Shown piece by piece: positions 36,927 through 45,981 of a DNA stretch of 64,000 nt (the stretch's first letter is position 1; each line of letters opens with the position of its first letter). Both the position numbers and the translations under genes were made by a program. The stretch is from Paenibacillus sp. P25 (GTDB lineage: Bacteria > Bacillota > Bacilli > Paenibacillales > NBRC-103111). The stretch spans positions 6,262,001-6,326,000 of the forward strand of contig CP085629.1 in assembly GCA_024704175.1 (NCBI GenBank). The letters run 5' to 3'. The notes beneath the pieces are model-generated. The model searched no databases and had not been told where the DNA came from. It saw nothing but the letters and a program-made list of their open reading frames with translations.

Positions 36927-37364
36927 TTAATTCTTCTCGCGGTCCGCAAGAGCGAACATCAATTCTCCTTCGGCTACAACCTTGTCCCCAACCTTGGCGG
37001 TGGCTTGTCCCTTACCGATGCTTCCCTTGAGCCGGGTAATGTTGACTTCCAGAGTCAGCGTATCGCCCGGAACCACCTGCCCGCGAAAGCGGAAATTGTC
37101 GATGCCCGCGAAAAATCCGAGTTTGCCGCGATTGGCTTCGACCAGCAACATTGCCACGGAGCCCACTTGGGCAAGCGCCTCCACAATCAGCACTCCCGGC
37201 ATCACGGGATATCCGGGGAAATGCCCGACAAAAAAGTCCTCGTTCACAGTGACGTTCTTGAGCCCTACGGCGCGTACGCCCGGCTCCACCTCCAGAATCC
37301 GGTCCACCAGCAGGAACGGGTGGCGGTGAGGGATAATTTCTTGAATTTGTACGGCGTCCAGCAT
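36927..37364 (-). CDS. fabZ: 3-hydroxyacyl-ACP dehydratase FabZ
   Basis: Dehydrates beta-hydroxyacyl-ACP in type II fatty acid synthesis. The 145-residue hot-dog fold protein has PHRHPFLLVDRILEV and the catalytic GHFPGYPVMPGVLIVEALAQVG (His and Glu present). The ATG at 37364 follows GGAG. It is isolated from pgm by about 60 bp; the two may be co-transcribed. Confidence 0.96.
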   Translation of the reverse strand: MLDAVQIQEIIPHRHPFLLVDRILEVEPGVRAVGLKNVTVNEDFFVGHFPGYPVMPGVLIVEALAQVGSVAMLLVEANRGKLGFFAGIDNFRFRGQVVPGDTLTLEVNITRLKGSIGKGQATAKVGDKVVAEGELMFALADREKN

Positions 37365-37468
37365 CGTGCTGCTCCTTTGCGCGTTAGTATAAAAAAGGGA
37401 GGATCAACTTAAAATACAACTGTCCCTTCATGATCTGCAGTAGTGAAGGTTGATATAAGGAAGCTTAT

Positions 37469-37508
37469 GTCCAAGTCCGGGGTCAGCCGCCAAGCCGCCG
37501 GCTTGGAC
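37469..37508. repeat. Stem-loop between the phosphatidyltransferase gene and fabZ
   Basis: GTCCAAG.CCGG and CCGG.TTGGAC pair with one bulge around a GC-rich loop, 15 bp after the phosphatidyltransferase stop. Without a clear T-tract on the minus strand it is at best a weak terminator. Confidence 0.5.
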
Positions 37509-37523
37509 GTAGGCTCTTTTAAT

Positions 37524-38044
37524 TCAGGCACCCGGTTCGCGTTTATTCAGCAATATAAATTGGAGGATATAAATGACGGAAGTGACCAAGGATACGATGA
37601 TGACAAACCATAAATAAGTATGGGCATAAGGCAAACCGAAAATGATGAGCAGAATGGCAACGTAATACAGCACGGTGGTCAACTTGCCCAGCGCGTTCGC
37701 CGGCACCGTTCTTTTCCCCGGAAGTGAAAGATCGCCGAACCGACAATCATCCCCGCATCCCGCAAGAACATCGCCACAGCCGCCTGCCAGGAGATCATCT
37801 GCGAGAAGACCAGCGACAGCACGACCGTAATCATCATCGTCTTATCGGCCAAGGGATCCAGCATGCTGCCCAGCTGCGTGACCAGCTTTCGTCTCCGGGC
37901 GATGTAACCGTCCAGTACGTCCGTCAGCCCGGCGGCAAGCAGAACAAGAAAGGCCATTTTCATATGACCGGCTTCAAACACCATCAAATAGATCGGGATC
38001 ATCACGAAGCGGCACAAGGTCAGTACATTCGGCACATTCCACAT
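37524..38044 (-). CDS. pgsA: CDP-alcohol phosphatidyltransferase (PgsA-like, one frame disruption)
   Basis: Membrane enzyme of phospholipid synthesis, probably making phosphatidylglycerophosphate from CDP-diacylglycerol. It begins WNVPNVLTLCRFVMIPIYL and carries the full CDP-alcohol transferase motif DGYIARRRKLVTQLGSMLDPLAD (DG-2-AR-8-G-3-D-3-D). Adding one A to the A4 run (T4 on plus, 37712-37715) joins FRGKRTVPANALGKLTTVLYY and the C-terminal membrane helices. The span then equals 174 codons. Gene-name specificity within the family is not certain. Confidence 0.85.
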
Positions 38045-38163
38045 CGACTTCGCTCCCCCTCTGTCAGCCGGCGTGTTCGCTCGTTGTTCTCTCTATATCT
38101 GTTCCCATCCATACATTATACCTTTATCGGAAAAAAAATAAAACTCCCCTGACGGAGAGCTTC

Positions 38164-38382
38164 TTACGTATCGGAAAAGATAAGATCATAGACATGACGC
38201 CAAGTGGAAAAATGAAAAATATCAGACGCGCTCTGCTTCCCGATATAGACGTAGCCCACGGCAAGCCCAGCCAATAACGCCGCTGCACAGGCCGCCGGAA
38301 TCCAGGTCCACCGGATGATGCCCGTCACGACTTGTTTCCATCGTTTCCGTTCGGCAGGCGCCTTCTTGGGGGGTTCGCTCAA
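38164..38382 (-). CDS. EpuA-like small membrane protein
   Basis: 72-residue protein with a basic, Pro-rich cytoplasmic N-terminus (SEPPKKAPAERKRWKQVVTG) and one transmembrane helix (WIPAACAAALLAGLAVGYVYIG), then a short tail. It resembles the EpuA family, often labelled 'DNA-directed RNA polymerase subunit beta' in databases; that label does not describe a known activity. The start is TTG 38382 behind GAGG. It follows flhP by 28 bp and is probably in its operon. Confidence 0.75.
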   Translation of the reverse strand: MSEPPKKAPAERKRWKQVVTGIIRWTWIPAACAAALLAGLAVGYVYIGKQSASDIFHFSTWRHVYDLIFSDT

Positions 38383-38410
38383 GCTCTCTACCTCGCTTTA
38401 CGTTCAGCCG

Positions 38411-39289
38411 TTACACGCGCAGAGTATTGGCTAAATTCATCATCTGATCCGAGGAGGTGATGGCCCGGGAATTCAATTGGAATGCCCGCTGCACCGTCAT
38501 CAGCTCGGTCATTTCATCCGACAGGTTTACATTGGATTGCTCCAAGAAGCCTTGTTTTACCGATACCGGATCCGCATTATTCCCGGCCGTGACCGGTTGC
38601 AGAATCTCCTGCAGCCGCTGCGGATTGTTCATGATATTGTCCGGCAGGCCGTACAAGTTGTCGCCCAGCGGCTGGAGAAGCTGCGGGCGTATGGCGCGGA
38701 CCAGCTTAAGCTGCCCTGCCGGGACCGGCGGAGCGGTCTTGTCCGCATCGTTGTATGCCATGACGTCGCCGTCCGTACCGATTTTCACGGAATAGTTCTT
38801 CGGTATACGGATCGGATTATTGTCCGTACCCAGCACAAACTGGCCGTCTTTCGTCGTAAGCATCATCGAATCCGGATACTGCGGATCCACCGAAGGCGAA
38901 ATAGCAAAGGAGCCGTTGCGCGTCCAGCGGCTCTGGGGAACGAGATTGTTGTTTGCATCCCGCGAAACAACCGATACTTCGAAGAGGCCGTCCCCCTCGA
39001 TGGCCAGATCCAGCGGGTTGTCCGTTTGCTGCAGGGAGCCCTGGGCCATATTCACCTGTTCCTGAACCAGTTTGGCCCCCCAACCCAGATTATATCCGAG
39101 CGGAGAAAGGCGTCCTTCCTTCCGGAAGCCTTGGGGCCGCTGGTTCACATTCGTCAGCACATCCTGGAACGAGGCTTCCCGGCGCTTATAGCCTGTCGTA
39201 TTGACATTGGCAATGTTATTGGAAAGCAGATCCAGCTTCTGCTGCAGGGCATGCATCGATACGGACGAAGTAATCATGGAATGATTCAT
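38411..39289 (-). CDS. flhP: Flagellar hook-basal body rod protein (FlhP/FlgG-like)
   Basis: Distal-rod-type protein, 292 residues. The N-terminal rod motif (ALQQKLDLLSNNIANVNTTGYKRREASF) and C-terminal motif (LEQSNVNLSDEMTELMTVQRAFQLNSRAITSSDQMMNLANTLRV) are both intact, with a central variable beta domain (NPLDLAIEGDGLFEV). It is paired with flhO directly downstream of mbl, as in B. subtilis. Confidence 0.93.
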   Translation of the reverse strand: MNHSMITSSVSMHALQQKLDLLSNNIANVNTTGYKRREASFQDVLTNVNQRPQGFRKEGRLSPLGYNLGWGAKLVQEQVNMAQGSLQQTDNPLDLAIEGDGLFEVSVVSRDANNNLVPQSRWTRNGSFAISPSVDPQYPDSMMLTTKDGQFVLGTDNNPIRIPKNYSVKIGTDGDVMAYNDADKTAPPVPAGQLKLVRAIRPQLLQPLGDNLYGLPDNIMNNPQRLQEILQPVTAGNNADPVSVKQGFLEQSNVNLSDEMTELMTVQRAFQLNSRAITSSDQMMNLANTLRV

Positions 39290-39352
39290 GCAGGTTCCTC
39301 CTGAATCCTATTGTGCAATGGAATGTAAGTGCTGCGCCGGTCCGGCAAGGAA

Positions 39353-40245
39353 TCATACACGGCCGATTTCGTTAGCCGCTTTCTCCATGCTTTTATCATA
39401 AAATTGGATGACCTTCTGGTTCGCCTCATAAGCCCGGAGGGCCGACATCATATCCACCATCGATTGGGCCGAATCCACATTGGACCGTTCGATCGAGCCT
39501 TGACGCACTTCCAACTGGTCCTGGTTGGTCGCCGGACGGGCCAAGTTGGCCGCACCTGCCTCCAGACGGTATAAGCCGTTGCCCTCCCGTACCAGTTGGT
39601 TCCGGGTCTTCCACCCGGGTAATGAGCAGGCTCATCGGCTGGCCGTTAGCCCCTGTTAATGCTTGTCCGTTCGCATCAGTGAACTGCCCTGTCTTTGTGA
39701 TGCGGAAATTCGTAATCGGCGCCCCTTGCTGCTGCAGCACGATCGGCTGTCCGCCCACGCCAAGCACTTGATTCCCTTCGGAATCGATCAACTGACCCGC
39801 CGCATCGACGGAGAATTTTCCGTTCAGCGTATACCGCTGTTCCCCGTCTTTGTTCCGGATCGTAAAGAAAGCCTGCGGTTGAATGACTCTCTGGCCGTTC
39901 GCATCGACATATTTGCCGGACGCATCGAACCGGGCTCCAGGCACCTGGATATCGGAAATCAGAGCAAAGTCGAAAGGATTGCCCGTCTCTTGAATATCCC
40001 CTGCGTATGCAGGGACACGTTCTCTTCCGCCATCACCCCGGTATTGATCCGTCCTACCGGTACGGCGCCGGGTTCCCCTGTCCGTTACGGATACGCGAAA
40101 TAAGAATTTCGGGAAAAGAGCGGTCGATACCGCCGCCGCTCTTGAAGCCCGGCGTATTGATATTGGCGATATTGTTCGTGACGATATCGTGCTTTCTCTG
40201 CTGGGCGATCATGCCGGAAGCTGCAGTGTAAAGGCCTCTTAACAT
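39353..40245 (-). CDS. flhO: Flagellar hook-basal body rod protein (FlhO-like, three frame disruptions)
   Basis: The N-terminus (LRGLYTAASGMIAQQRKHDIVTNNIANINTPGFKS) and C-terminus (IERSNVDSAQSMVDMMSALRAYEANQKVIQFYDKSM) are classic for this rod family. Between them the frame changes at about 40066, at a CCCC run (39998-40001) and near 39606. Repairing these yields VPVGRINTGVMAEENVSLHT, then GDIQETGNPFDFALISDI, then NQLVREGNGLYRLEAGAANL. Two missing bases and one extra base would make the span 298 codons. Sequence error is the simplest reading, since flhP and the other flagellar genes look functional. Confidence 0.82.
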
Positions 40246-40258
40246 GGGATCATGCCTC

Positions 40259-41256
40259 CTAAAATTTACGCTTCGAAACTTTATCCAGGTTGTCCAGCAT
40301 AATTCCGGTCCCTTTCACCACACAGCTCATCGGGTCCTCGGCGATCAGCACGGGTACCTTCAACTCGTCCGCCAGCAGTTGATCGATGCCGTGCAGCGGC
40401 GCACCCCCGCCGGTCAGAATGACGCCGCGGTCGATAATATCCGCCGACAGCTCGGGCGGTGTCCGTTCCAGTACCGTCTTGGCCGCCGCGACAATGGAGG
40501 ATACAGGCTCCCATAGCGCCTCCTGTATCTCCTGCGCGTTGATCGTGATGGTGAGCGGCAGTCCGCTGACCATATCCCGCCCGCGGATATCCATGTTCTC
40601 CTGCTTGCCTTCAGGATGAACGGTGCCGATCTTGATCTTGATATCCTCGCTTGTCCGTTCGCCGATCAGGAGCTTGTATTTGCTCTTGATATATTTCATG
40701 ATGGAGGAATCGAACTTGTCCCCTGCGATTTTAATGGAAGAGGAGGTGACGATATCGCCCATGGATAACACGGCCACATCCGTCGTCCCTCCGCCGATGT
40801 CCACTACCATGTTGCCGCTGGGTTGGAAAATATCCATTCCTGCGCCGATAGCGGCCGCCTTAGGCTCCTCTTCCAAAAACACTTCCCGCGCCCCGCTCTT
40901 CTCCGCCGCTTCGCGAATCGCCTTCTGCTCGACGGAGGTGATATTCGTCGGTGCGCAAATGAGAATGCGCGGATGACTGTACCAATTCCTCCCCCGACCT
41001 TATTAATAAAATATTTCAGCATCATTTCCGTAATTTCAAAGTCGGCGATCACCCCGTCCCTCAGCGGCCGGATGGCGATGATATTACCCGGTGTGCGTCC
41101 CACCATGCGAAAAGCTTCTTCGCCGACGGCCAGCACCCGTTTCGTATCGCTTTCAATCGCTACGACGGATGGTTCATCCAGGACAACGCCCCGTCCCTTC
41201 ACATGGATCAGGACGTTCGCGGTCCCCAGATCTATGCCAATATCCTTGCTTAACAT
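40259..41256 (-). CDS. mbl: Rod-shape actin homologue Mbl (one frame disruption)
   Basis: MreB-family filament protein that guides lateral wall synthesis. It begins SKDIGIDLGTANVLIHVKGRGVVLDEPSVVA (phosphate-1 loop). It also has GRTPGNIIAIRPLRDGVIADF, VVDIGGGTTDVAVLSMG (phosphate-2) and ILTGGGAPLHGIDQLLADE (adenosine motif). IGERTSEDIKIKIGTV and the gene order spoIIID-mbl-flhO-flhP favour Mbl over MreB. The frame breaks at the C5 run 40991-40995; one more G on the coding strand gives VGGRNWYSHPRILICAPTN and 332 residues. Essential or near-essential, so the break is very likely an error. Confidence 0.9.
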
Positions 41257-41522
41257 CTAACTTCTTCCTCCCTAACCAACCGTCCATCCTTCATTAAAGA
41301 AGCGGCACTCCTGATTGTATTCATTACATTAGTATTTTCGCCATTATCTTCAAAATTCCTCTTTTTCGATATATTTTTTTCGACAAGAATCGCTTCAGCG
41401 CCGGCCGGTTCAGGAGGGGTCGGGTACCGCAGGCAGGTGAATAGTAAAACAGGCGCGGGCTATGGCTTGGCTCGGGGTTCGATCACCATGCGGCATACGG
41501 TATTCCCGGATTGTTGCCTGCT

Positions 41523-41809
41523 TTACTTCACGGTAACCAGCTTATCCTGGGACTTGGGGCTGCGGGTCTTCCGGTACTTGATTTTTGTAGCTTCGCCCCC
41601 CGCAGATGGCGTATCGACTTGTGATACTCCAAGATGTGCTTCACCTGATTGGCCAGCTCCGGGTTGATTTCCGGCAGTCTTTCCGTCAAATCCTTATGAA
41701 CGGTACTCTTGGATACGCCGAACTCCTTAGCAATGGTGCGCACCGTATGCTTGGTTTCCACCAGGCAGCGGCCTATCTTAATGGTTCGCTCTTTGATGTA
41801 ATCGTGCAC
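41523..41809 (-). CDS. spoIIID: Sporulation transcription factor SpoIIID (one frame disruption)
   Basis: Mother-cell HTH regulator that acts with SigE. The sequence reads HDYIKERTIKIGRCLVE, then the HTH TVRTIAKEFGVSKSTVHKDLTERLPEINPELANQVKHILEYHKSIRHLRG. Adding one base to the C6 run at 41596-41601 restores RGGEATKIKYRKTRSPKSQ and a stop at 41523, giving 95 residues. The start is GTG 41809 (GAGGGGAG upstream), giving the conserved first residues HDYIKERT. Confidence 0.92.
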
Positions 41810-41997
41810 TCCCCTCGCCTCCCTACTCGAGTTAGTTTGGTACATTATATGAGGGGTACGGACTTATATTCTTTGTTTCGCGGGCCTGACAAGCCGTGCT
41901 GCAACAATTATTTTCACGGACAAGCGGCGGTTAGCCCTGTTTTCATGAGCAAATCCTTTGGGGATCCACCGAAAACACTGCGCATCACATATGTAAA

Positions 41998-42027
41998 ACA
42001 AAAAAGGCAGGGAACCGGCCCCTGCCT
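41998..42027 (-). terminator. Terminator of spoIIQ
   Basis: An 8-bp stem AGGCAGGG/CCCTGCCT with a 7-nt loop followed by about seven T on the minus strand, 20 bp after the spoIIQ stop. Confidence 0.88.
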
Positions 42028-42046
42028 CTTATCCATCCAACTCTTC

Positions 42047-42774
42047 TTAATGATCGCCCAGATACTGCTCCGGATTCACGGCCGGACCGCCTTGTCCTTG
42101 GCGAAGCTCGAAGTGGAGATGCACGCCTTCATCCTTTTCCAGCTCATTGCGGCCGGCTTTGGCGATGACATCGCCTTTCTTCACTTCGGCGTCCTTCGTT
42201 ACCGTCACATCAGCCAAGCTTTGGTATACGGATACGAGCCCATTGCTGTGGGTGATTTCCACCAAGTTGCCGACGACCGGATTTTTCTCCACGGCGGTTA
42301 CTTTACCGCTCATGACGGCCGTAACGTCGAAAGTCTGATTGTCAGCCTTTTGGAAGTCAATGCCCATATGCGGAGTGAACGTATCGCCATACTCGACCAT
42401 TGCCGCTTGTTTCACTTCATTCGAGGCATTGTTGTCGAAGAACGGCAGCGAGACTTCGAGCTCGGCGCGGTTTTTCACCGGCCACTGCATGGTTTCCTGC
42501 TTGGCGCTGGTAGCCACGGCATCATTGCCCGTTACATTGCTGGTGACAGAGCCGGTATTATCCAAGCCGACACTTGTGTCCGTCTTGGTACCCGCACCCT
42601 GGTACACCCACATTAACGTTAAGATGATGACCGCCGCCGCCATGTACGTTGCCGGGAAAACCCATTTTTTGGCGAGTAATCTCTTCCAGGAGTTAGACGA
42701 CGTACTGCTGCTTGCTCCTTCGATAGATTTAGGAGCTTCTACTTGTTCTTGCGAATCTCTTTTTGTTCATTCAT
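42047..42774 (-). CDS. spoIIQ: SpoIIQ-like M23 (LytM) engulfment protein (one frame disruption)
   Basis: Forespore membrane protein that pairs with SpoIIIAH across the septum during engulfment. It has an N-terminal cytoplasmic region, a transmembrane helix (WVFPATYMAAAVIILTLMWVY) and a LytM domain. The domain keeps the zinc motifs PHMGID and VHLHFELR, which the B. subtilis protein partly lacks. The frame breaks in the T5 run 42760-42764; one added A on the coding strand gives MNEQKRDSQEQVEAPKSIEG from ATG 42774 (GAGGTG upstream) and 242 residues. Gene order spoIID-spoIIQ-spoIIID matches Bacillales. Confidence 0.9.
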
Positions 42775-42842
42775 TGTTATCACCTCGCTAACCATTCTTG
42801 CCAGGTTTGCGAGATTTATACGCGGGAAAACCTATAATTTTA

Positions 42843-43901
42843 TCAAAAAGTCCCGGTTTTCAATAGATTTGACGCTCTACCGATTTCAATGCCCGAATAG
42901 TAATACTTCACGATCTCCTCCGCCTTGCGGCCCTCTTTCGCCATCCCATTAGCACCCCATTGGCTCATTCCCACCCCGTGTCCGTAGCCGAAGGTCGTGA
43001 ACTGCCAAGCGCCGTCCTTCCAGCTCCATTGAAACTGGCTGGAATTCAGCCCCAGCCGCTCTCTCACTTCCCGGCCGGTGAAGGTTTTGCCGCCGACCGA
43101 CAGCTTCTTGATCCGGTGCCCCTGGCTGCGCTCGAGCACCTTCATTCCCGCTCCGTCGCCCGTCGTCACAGGCACCGCCGCCGAGAGTCCCAGTCTTTGC
43201 TGGAGTTCACGCCCGGTAAGCGTTACGGTTTCCTTGTACCGGGGAGAGAGCTTCACATCCCACGGGCTGGGGACGCTGCGAAGATAGGGAATGTAATCGT
43301 TCCAATAGTCTTCTGAATTTTCGGTATATCCGTTGCTGGTAGAGAAGAATGATGCCTCGATCGGTTTGCCCTGATAGGTTATTACCATGTCCCTGGTTTC
43401 TTCCACGGCCTGCTTCAATTTGTCCATGTTCGCGGCATAAACATCCGGGCTCCAGCGGGATCGAAGCTCTTCGTCCGTGACATAGGCCTGATGCGTGATC
43501 GTATCGGTTACGAGCGCACCCGGCGCAGGCACATTCGTCTTATCTCCGTCCAGCAGCCGCTTCACGATATACGTCCGCGCGGCCAAAGCCTGCGCTTTCA
43601 GCGCTTCAGGCTCGAATTCAATCGGCATCTCCGCCGCCACTACGCCCCGCACGTAATCTTCCAGTTCAATCTGCTGCGTCCTGTTTTCCTTCGTCATGAA
43701 CACGGGAATCGAGAGAGACTCCTTGGGCCCTTCGACCGTGGCGAATCCCGAAGAAGAAGGCCGTCCGGGAACCGGTTCGGAAGGCGGCGACCGTTTGACC
43801 AGCAGCAGCGGCACGAGTACCACTACGGCGAGGAAGCTGGCCAGTCCGATCGCGAACCAGCGGATCCATCCCGTCTGTACACGGGTCAGCTTGTACTTCA
43901 T
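42843..43901 (-). CDS. spoIID: Stage II sporulation protein D (lytic transglycosylase)
   Basis: Part of the SpoIID-SpoIIM-SpoIIP machine that remodels septal peptidoglycan for engulfment. The 352-residue protein has one N-terminal transmembrane helix (FAIGLASFLAVVVLVPLLLV) and a SpoIID domain: QIELEDYVRGVVAAEMPIEFEPEALKAQALAARTY with the catalytic Glu in AAEMP. The C-terminal motif FGYGHGVGMSQWGANGMAKEG is followed by I..YYYSGIEI. The reading frame is intact. Confidence 0.96.
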   Translation of the reverse strand: MKYKLTRVQTGWIRWFAIGLASFLAVVVLVPLLLVKRSPPSEPVPGRPSSSGFATVEGPKESLSIPVFMTKENRTQQIELEDYVRGVVAAEMPIEFEPEALKAQALAARTYIVKRLLDGDKTNVPAPGALVTDTITHQAYVTDEELRSRWSPDVYAANMDKLKQAVEETRDMVITYQGKPIEASFFSTSNGYTENSEDYWNDYIPYLRSVPSPWDVKLSPRYKETVTLTGRELQQRLGLSAAVPVTTGDGAGMKVLERSQGHRIKKLSVGGKTFTGREVRERLGLNSSQFQWSWKDGAWQFTTFGYGHGVGMSQWGANGMAKEGRKAEEIVKYYYSGIEIGRASNLLKTGTF

Positions 43902-44004
43902 TTTGTTGTCCTCCGTCTTTTGTCCGCGCAGCCACCGTTTCTATCCTTTTCCGCAGCGGGTAACATCATCTTATGTGCGAAAAAGATAGAATAGAACAAA
44001 AGAA

Positions 44005-44042
44005 AGAGAACCGGCTCTTTCCCATGAAAGAATCGGTTCTCT
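44005..44042 (-). terminator. Terminator of murA
   Basis: A 9-bp stem AGAGAACCG/CGGTTCTCT encloses a second short stem (CTTTC/GAAAG) and is followed by T-rich sequence on the minus strand, 24 bp after the murA stop. Confidence 0.75.
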
Positions 44043-44065
44043 TGTTGACGGATACTTCAAATTCA

Positions 44066-45391
44066 CTAGGCCAGCGTCGGCTGTACGGCAAACAGCGGCA
44101 GGCTCTCTGCTTCCGTTTCGGGCTCGGCCAAATCAATCATTTTCCGTTCGATATCGGCGCCCAGCCGGTACAGCTTCTCGGCAATTTCCACGTACCCGCG
44201 GTCAATATGATGGAGCCCGGTAATCTCGGTCTCGCCTTCTGCCGCGAGCGCGGCAAGAATCAGCGCCGCCCCGGCGCGAAGGTCGGTCGCGCACACTTTG
44301 GCTCCCTGCAGGCGGTTACCGCCGCTGATGACGGCTGTCCGGCCTTCCACCTTAATTTGGGCATTCATGTTAAGAAACTGCTCCACATGCATAAACCGGT
44401 TCTCGAACACGGTCTCGGTAACCAGGCTCGTGCCTTCGGCCGTCAGCAGCAGCGCCATCATCTGCGACTGCATGTCGGTCGGGAAACCGGGATAAGGCAG
44501 CGTCTTGACATCAACGGCGCGAAGCGGGCGGTCTGTGTAGACGCGAAGCCCGTTCTCATCCTCGACAATCTGCACGCCCATCTCCTGCATCTTGGAGATG
44601 ACCGGCCGCAAGTGATCGGCAATGGCCCCTTCGATGTAAAGATCGCCGTTCGTAATCGCAGCAGCGATCATGTATGTACCGGCCTCAATCCGGTCAGGAA
44701 TGACCGTATGTACTGCTCCTTGAAGACGCTCGACGCCGTCAATCCGGATTAAGCCCGTCCCGGCTCCGCGAATTTTGGCGCCCATCGCATTGAGGTAGTT
44801 GGCGAGGTCCACAATCTCCGGCTCCTTCGCCGCATTCTCGATCAGCGTGGTTCCTTCCGCAAGGGAGGCGGCCATCATGATGTTCTCCGTCGCCCCTACG
44901 CTCGCCACGTCGAGATAAATCTTGGCGCCCTTCAGCTTTCCCTTCACCCGGGCTTCAATGTAGCCCTGCCCCAGTTCAATTTCAGCCCCCATGGCCTCAA
45001 AGCCTTTGAGATGCTGATCGATCGGCCGGGTACCGATGGCACAGCCGCCGGGCAGCGATATTCTTGCCTGTCCCATCCGGGTCAATAAAGGTCCCATGAC
45101 GAGAAAAGAAGCGCGCATCTTCCGGACGAGCTCATAGGAAGCTTCGCAGGTGCGGACCTTCTGTGCATTGACGCGGATCGTTTCATTTTTATATTCGACT
45201 TCCAAACCCAAGCTTTCGAGCACCTTATTGATGACCAGGACGTCGTCCAATGGAGGCGCGTCGTGAATTACACTGACGCCTTCCGTTCCTAGAATTGAGG
45301 CTGCGATGATCGGCAGGACAGCGTTCTTCGCGCCGTGTATCCGAACCCTGCCGGTGAGCTTTTTGCCGCCGCGGACGATAATTTTGCTCAT
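44066..45391 (-). CDS. murA: UDP-N-acetylglucosamine 1-carboxyvinyltransferase
   Basis: First committed step of peptidoglycan synthesis: transfers enolpyruvate from PEP to UDP-GlcNAc in the cytoplasm. The 441-residue protein starts SKIIVRGGKKLTGRVRIHGAKNAVLPI. It has the catalytic cysteine in LPGGCAIGTRPIDQHLKGFEAMGA, and ITGLHHIDRGYVEIAEKL near the C-terminus. The start is the second of two adjacent ATGs (45391), 7 bp after GGAGGGG. It lies upstream of spoIID, as in Bacillales. Confidence 0.96.
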   Translation of the reverse strand: MSKIIVRGGKKLTGRVRIHGAKNAVLPIIAASILGTEGVSVIHDAPPLDDVLVINKVLESLGLEVEYKNETIRVNAQKVRTCEASYELVRKMRASFLVMGPLLTRMGQARISLPGGCAIGTRPIDQHLKGFEAMGAEIELGQGYIEARVKGKLKGAKIYLDVASVGATENIMMAASLAEGTTLIENAAKEPEIVDLANYLNAMGAKIRGAGTGLIRIDGVERLQGAVHTVIPDRIEAGTYMIAAAITNGDLYIEGAIADHLRPVISKMQEMGVQIVEDENGLRVYTDRPLRAVDVKTLPYPGFPTDMQSQMMALLLTAEGTSLVTETVFENRFMHVEQFLNMNAQIKVEGRTAVISGGNRLQGAKVCATDLRAGAALILAALAAEGETEITGLHHIDRGYVEIAEKLYRLGADIERKMIDLAEPETEAESLPLFAVQPTLA

Positions 45392-45431
45392 CATGATCCC
45401 CCTCCGCGCTTTTTCTTTGCGTGCCTTTAAC

Positions 45432-45460
45432 AGTGTAGCATTGAAACCGGCCGCAGACAA
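45432..45460 (-). promoter_or_regulatory. Candidate SigA promoter of murA
   Basis: TTGTCT (45455-45460), a 17-bp spacer and TACACT (45432-45437) on the minus strand, about 40 bp before the murA start. Four of six matches in each box. Confidence 0.4.
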
Positions 45461-45527
45461 TTTACTTTTATATGAACCCTGGGCTGCAAAAGCCGGTCAA
45501 AATAGCATTCGAAACGCGTTTGGTTTT

Positions 45528-45559
45528 TACAACGGTTGTACTATCCATTGTTGACAACA
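45528..45559. repeat. Two small dyads between ywzB and murA
   Basis: TACAACGGTTGTA (45528-45540) and TGTTGACAACA (45549-45559) are odd-length palindromes sharing the half-site TTG/CAAC. They could be operator-like sites or chance. Confidence 0.35.
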
Positions 45560-45583
45560 TTCTCCTTGGTTATTCGGAAAATT

Positions 45584-45835
45584 TCAGAACATGCCGTGGA
45601 GCCATGTCGTCCATTGAAAGTAATCGATGATGAACCGGGCCAGCTGGTACCCTAGCGCAACGGACAAAAAAATCTGCAGCAGCTTGGCCTGTGTACTTCG
45701 GGGCCGCTTCAGCAGCGCCTCCAGCTTGACTTCCTGCAGTGCCCACCAAGCCAGTCCTATGCAAACGATCACCACCACAATGTTCAGCATCCCGCTGATG
45801 CCCATGGATGTGCCCATTTGATCCGCAATATCCAT
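45584..45835 (-). CDS. ywzB: DUF1146 family membrane protein YwzB
   Basis: 83-residue membrane protein with two hydrophobic helices (LNIVVVIVCIGLAWWAL; LLQIFLSVALGYQLARFIIDYF) separated by a basic loop (KLEALLKRPRSTQAK). This is the DUF1146/YwzB pattern, normally encoded between the atp/nuo region and murA in Bacillales. The function is unknown. The start at ATG 45835 follows GGGGGAG; the longer frame lacks a ribosome site. Confidence 0.85.
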   Translation of the reverse strand: MDIADQMGTSMGISGMLNIVVVIVCIGLAWWALQEVKLEALLKRPRSTQAKLLQIFLSVALGYQLARFIIDYFQWTTWLHGMF

Positions 45836-45981
45836 TGTTCGTGCTCCCCCGCTTTCCACTAGTCCCGGCAGGCGGCGTGTTACGGGCAAGCTTCGCAGGT
45901 TAGCGGGTCGCTCTTATTGCTTTTTACCCACGAAGCCCGTTCGTTAATCGGCACGCGCCGCCGGCCCCTTATCCACACGAT

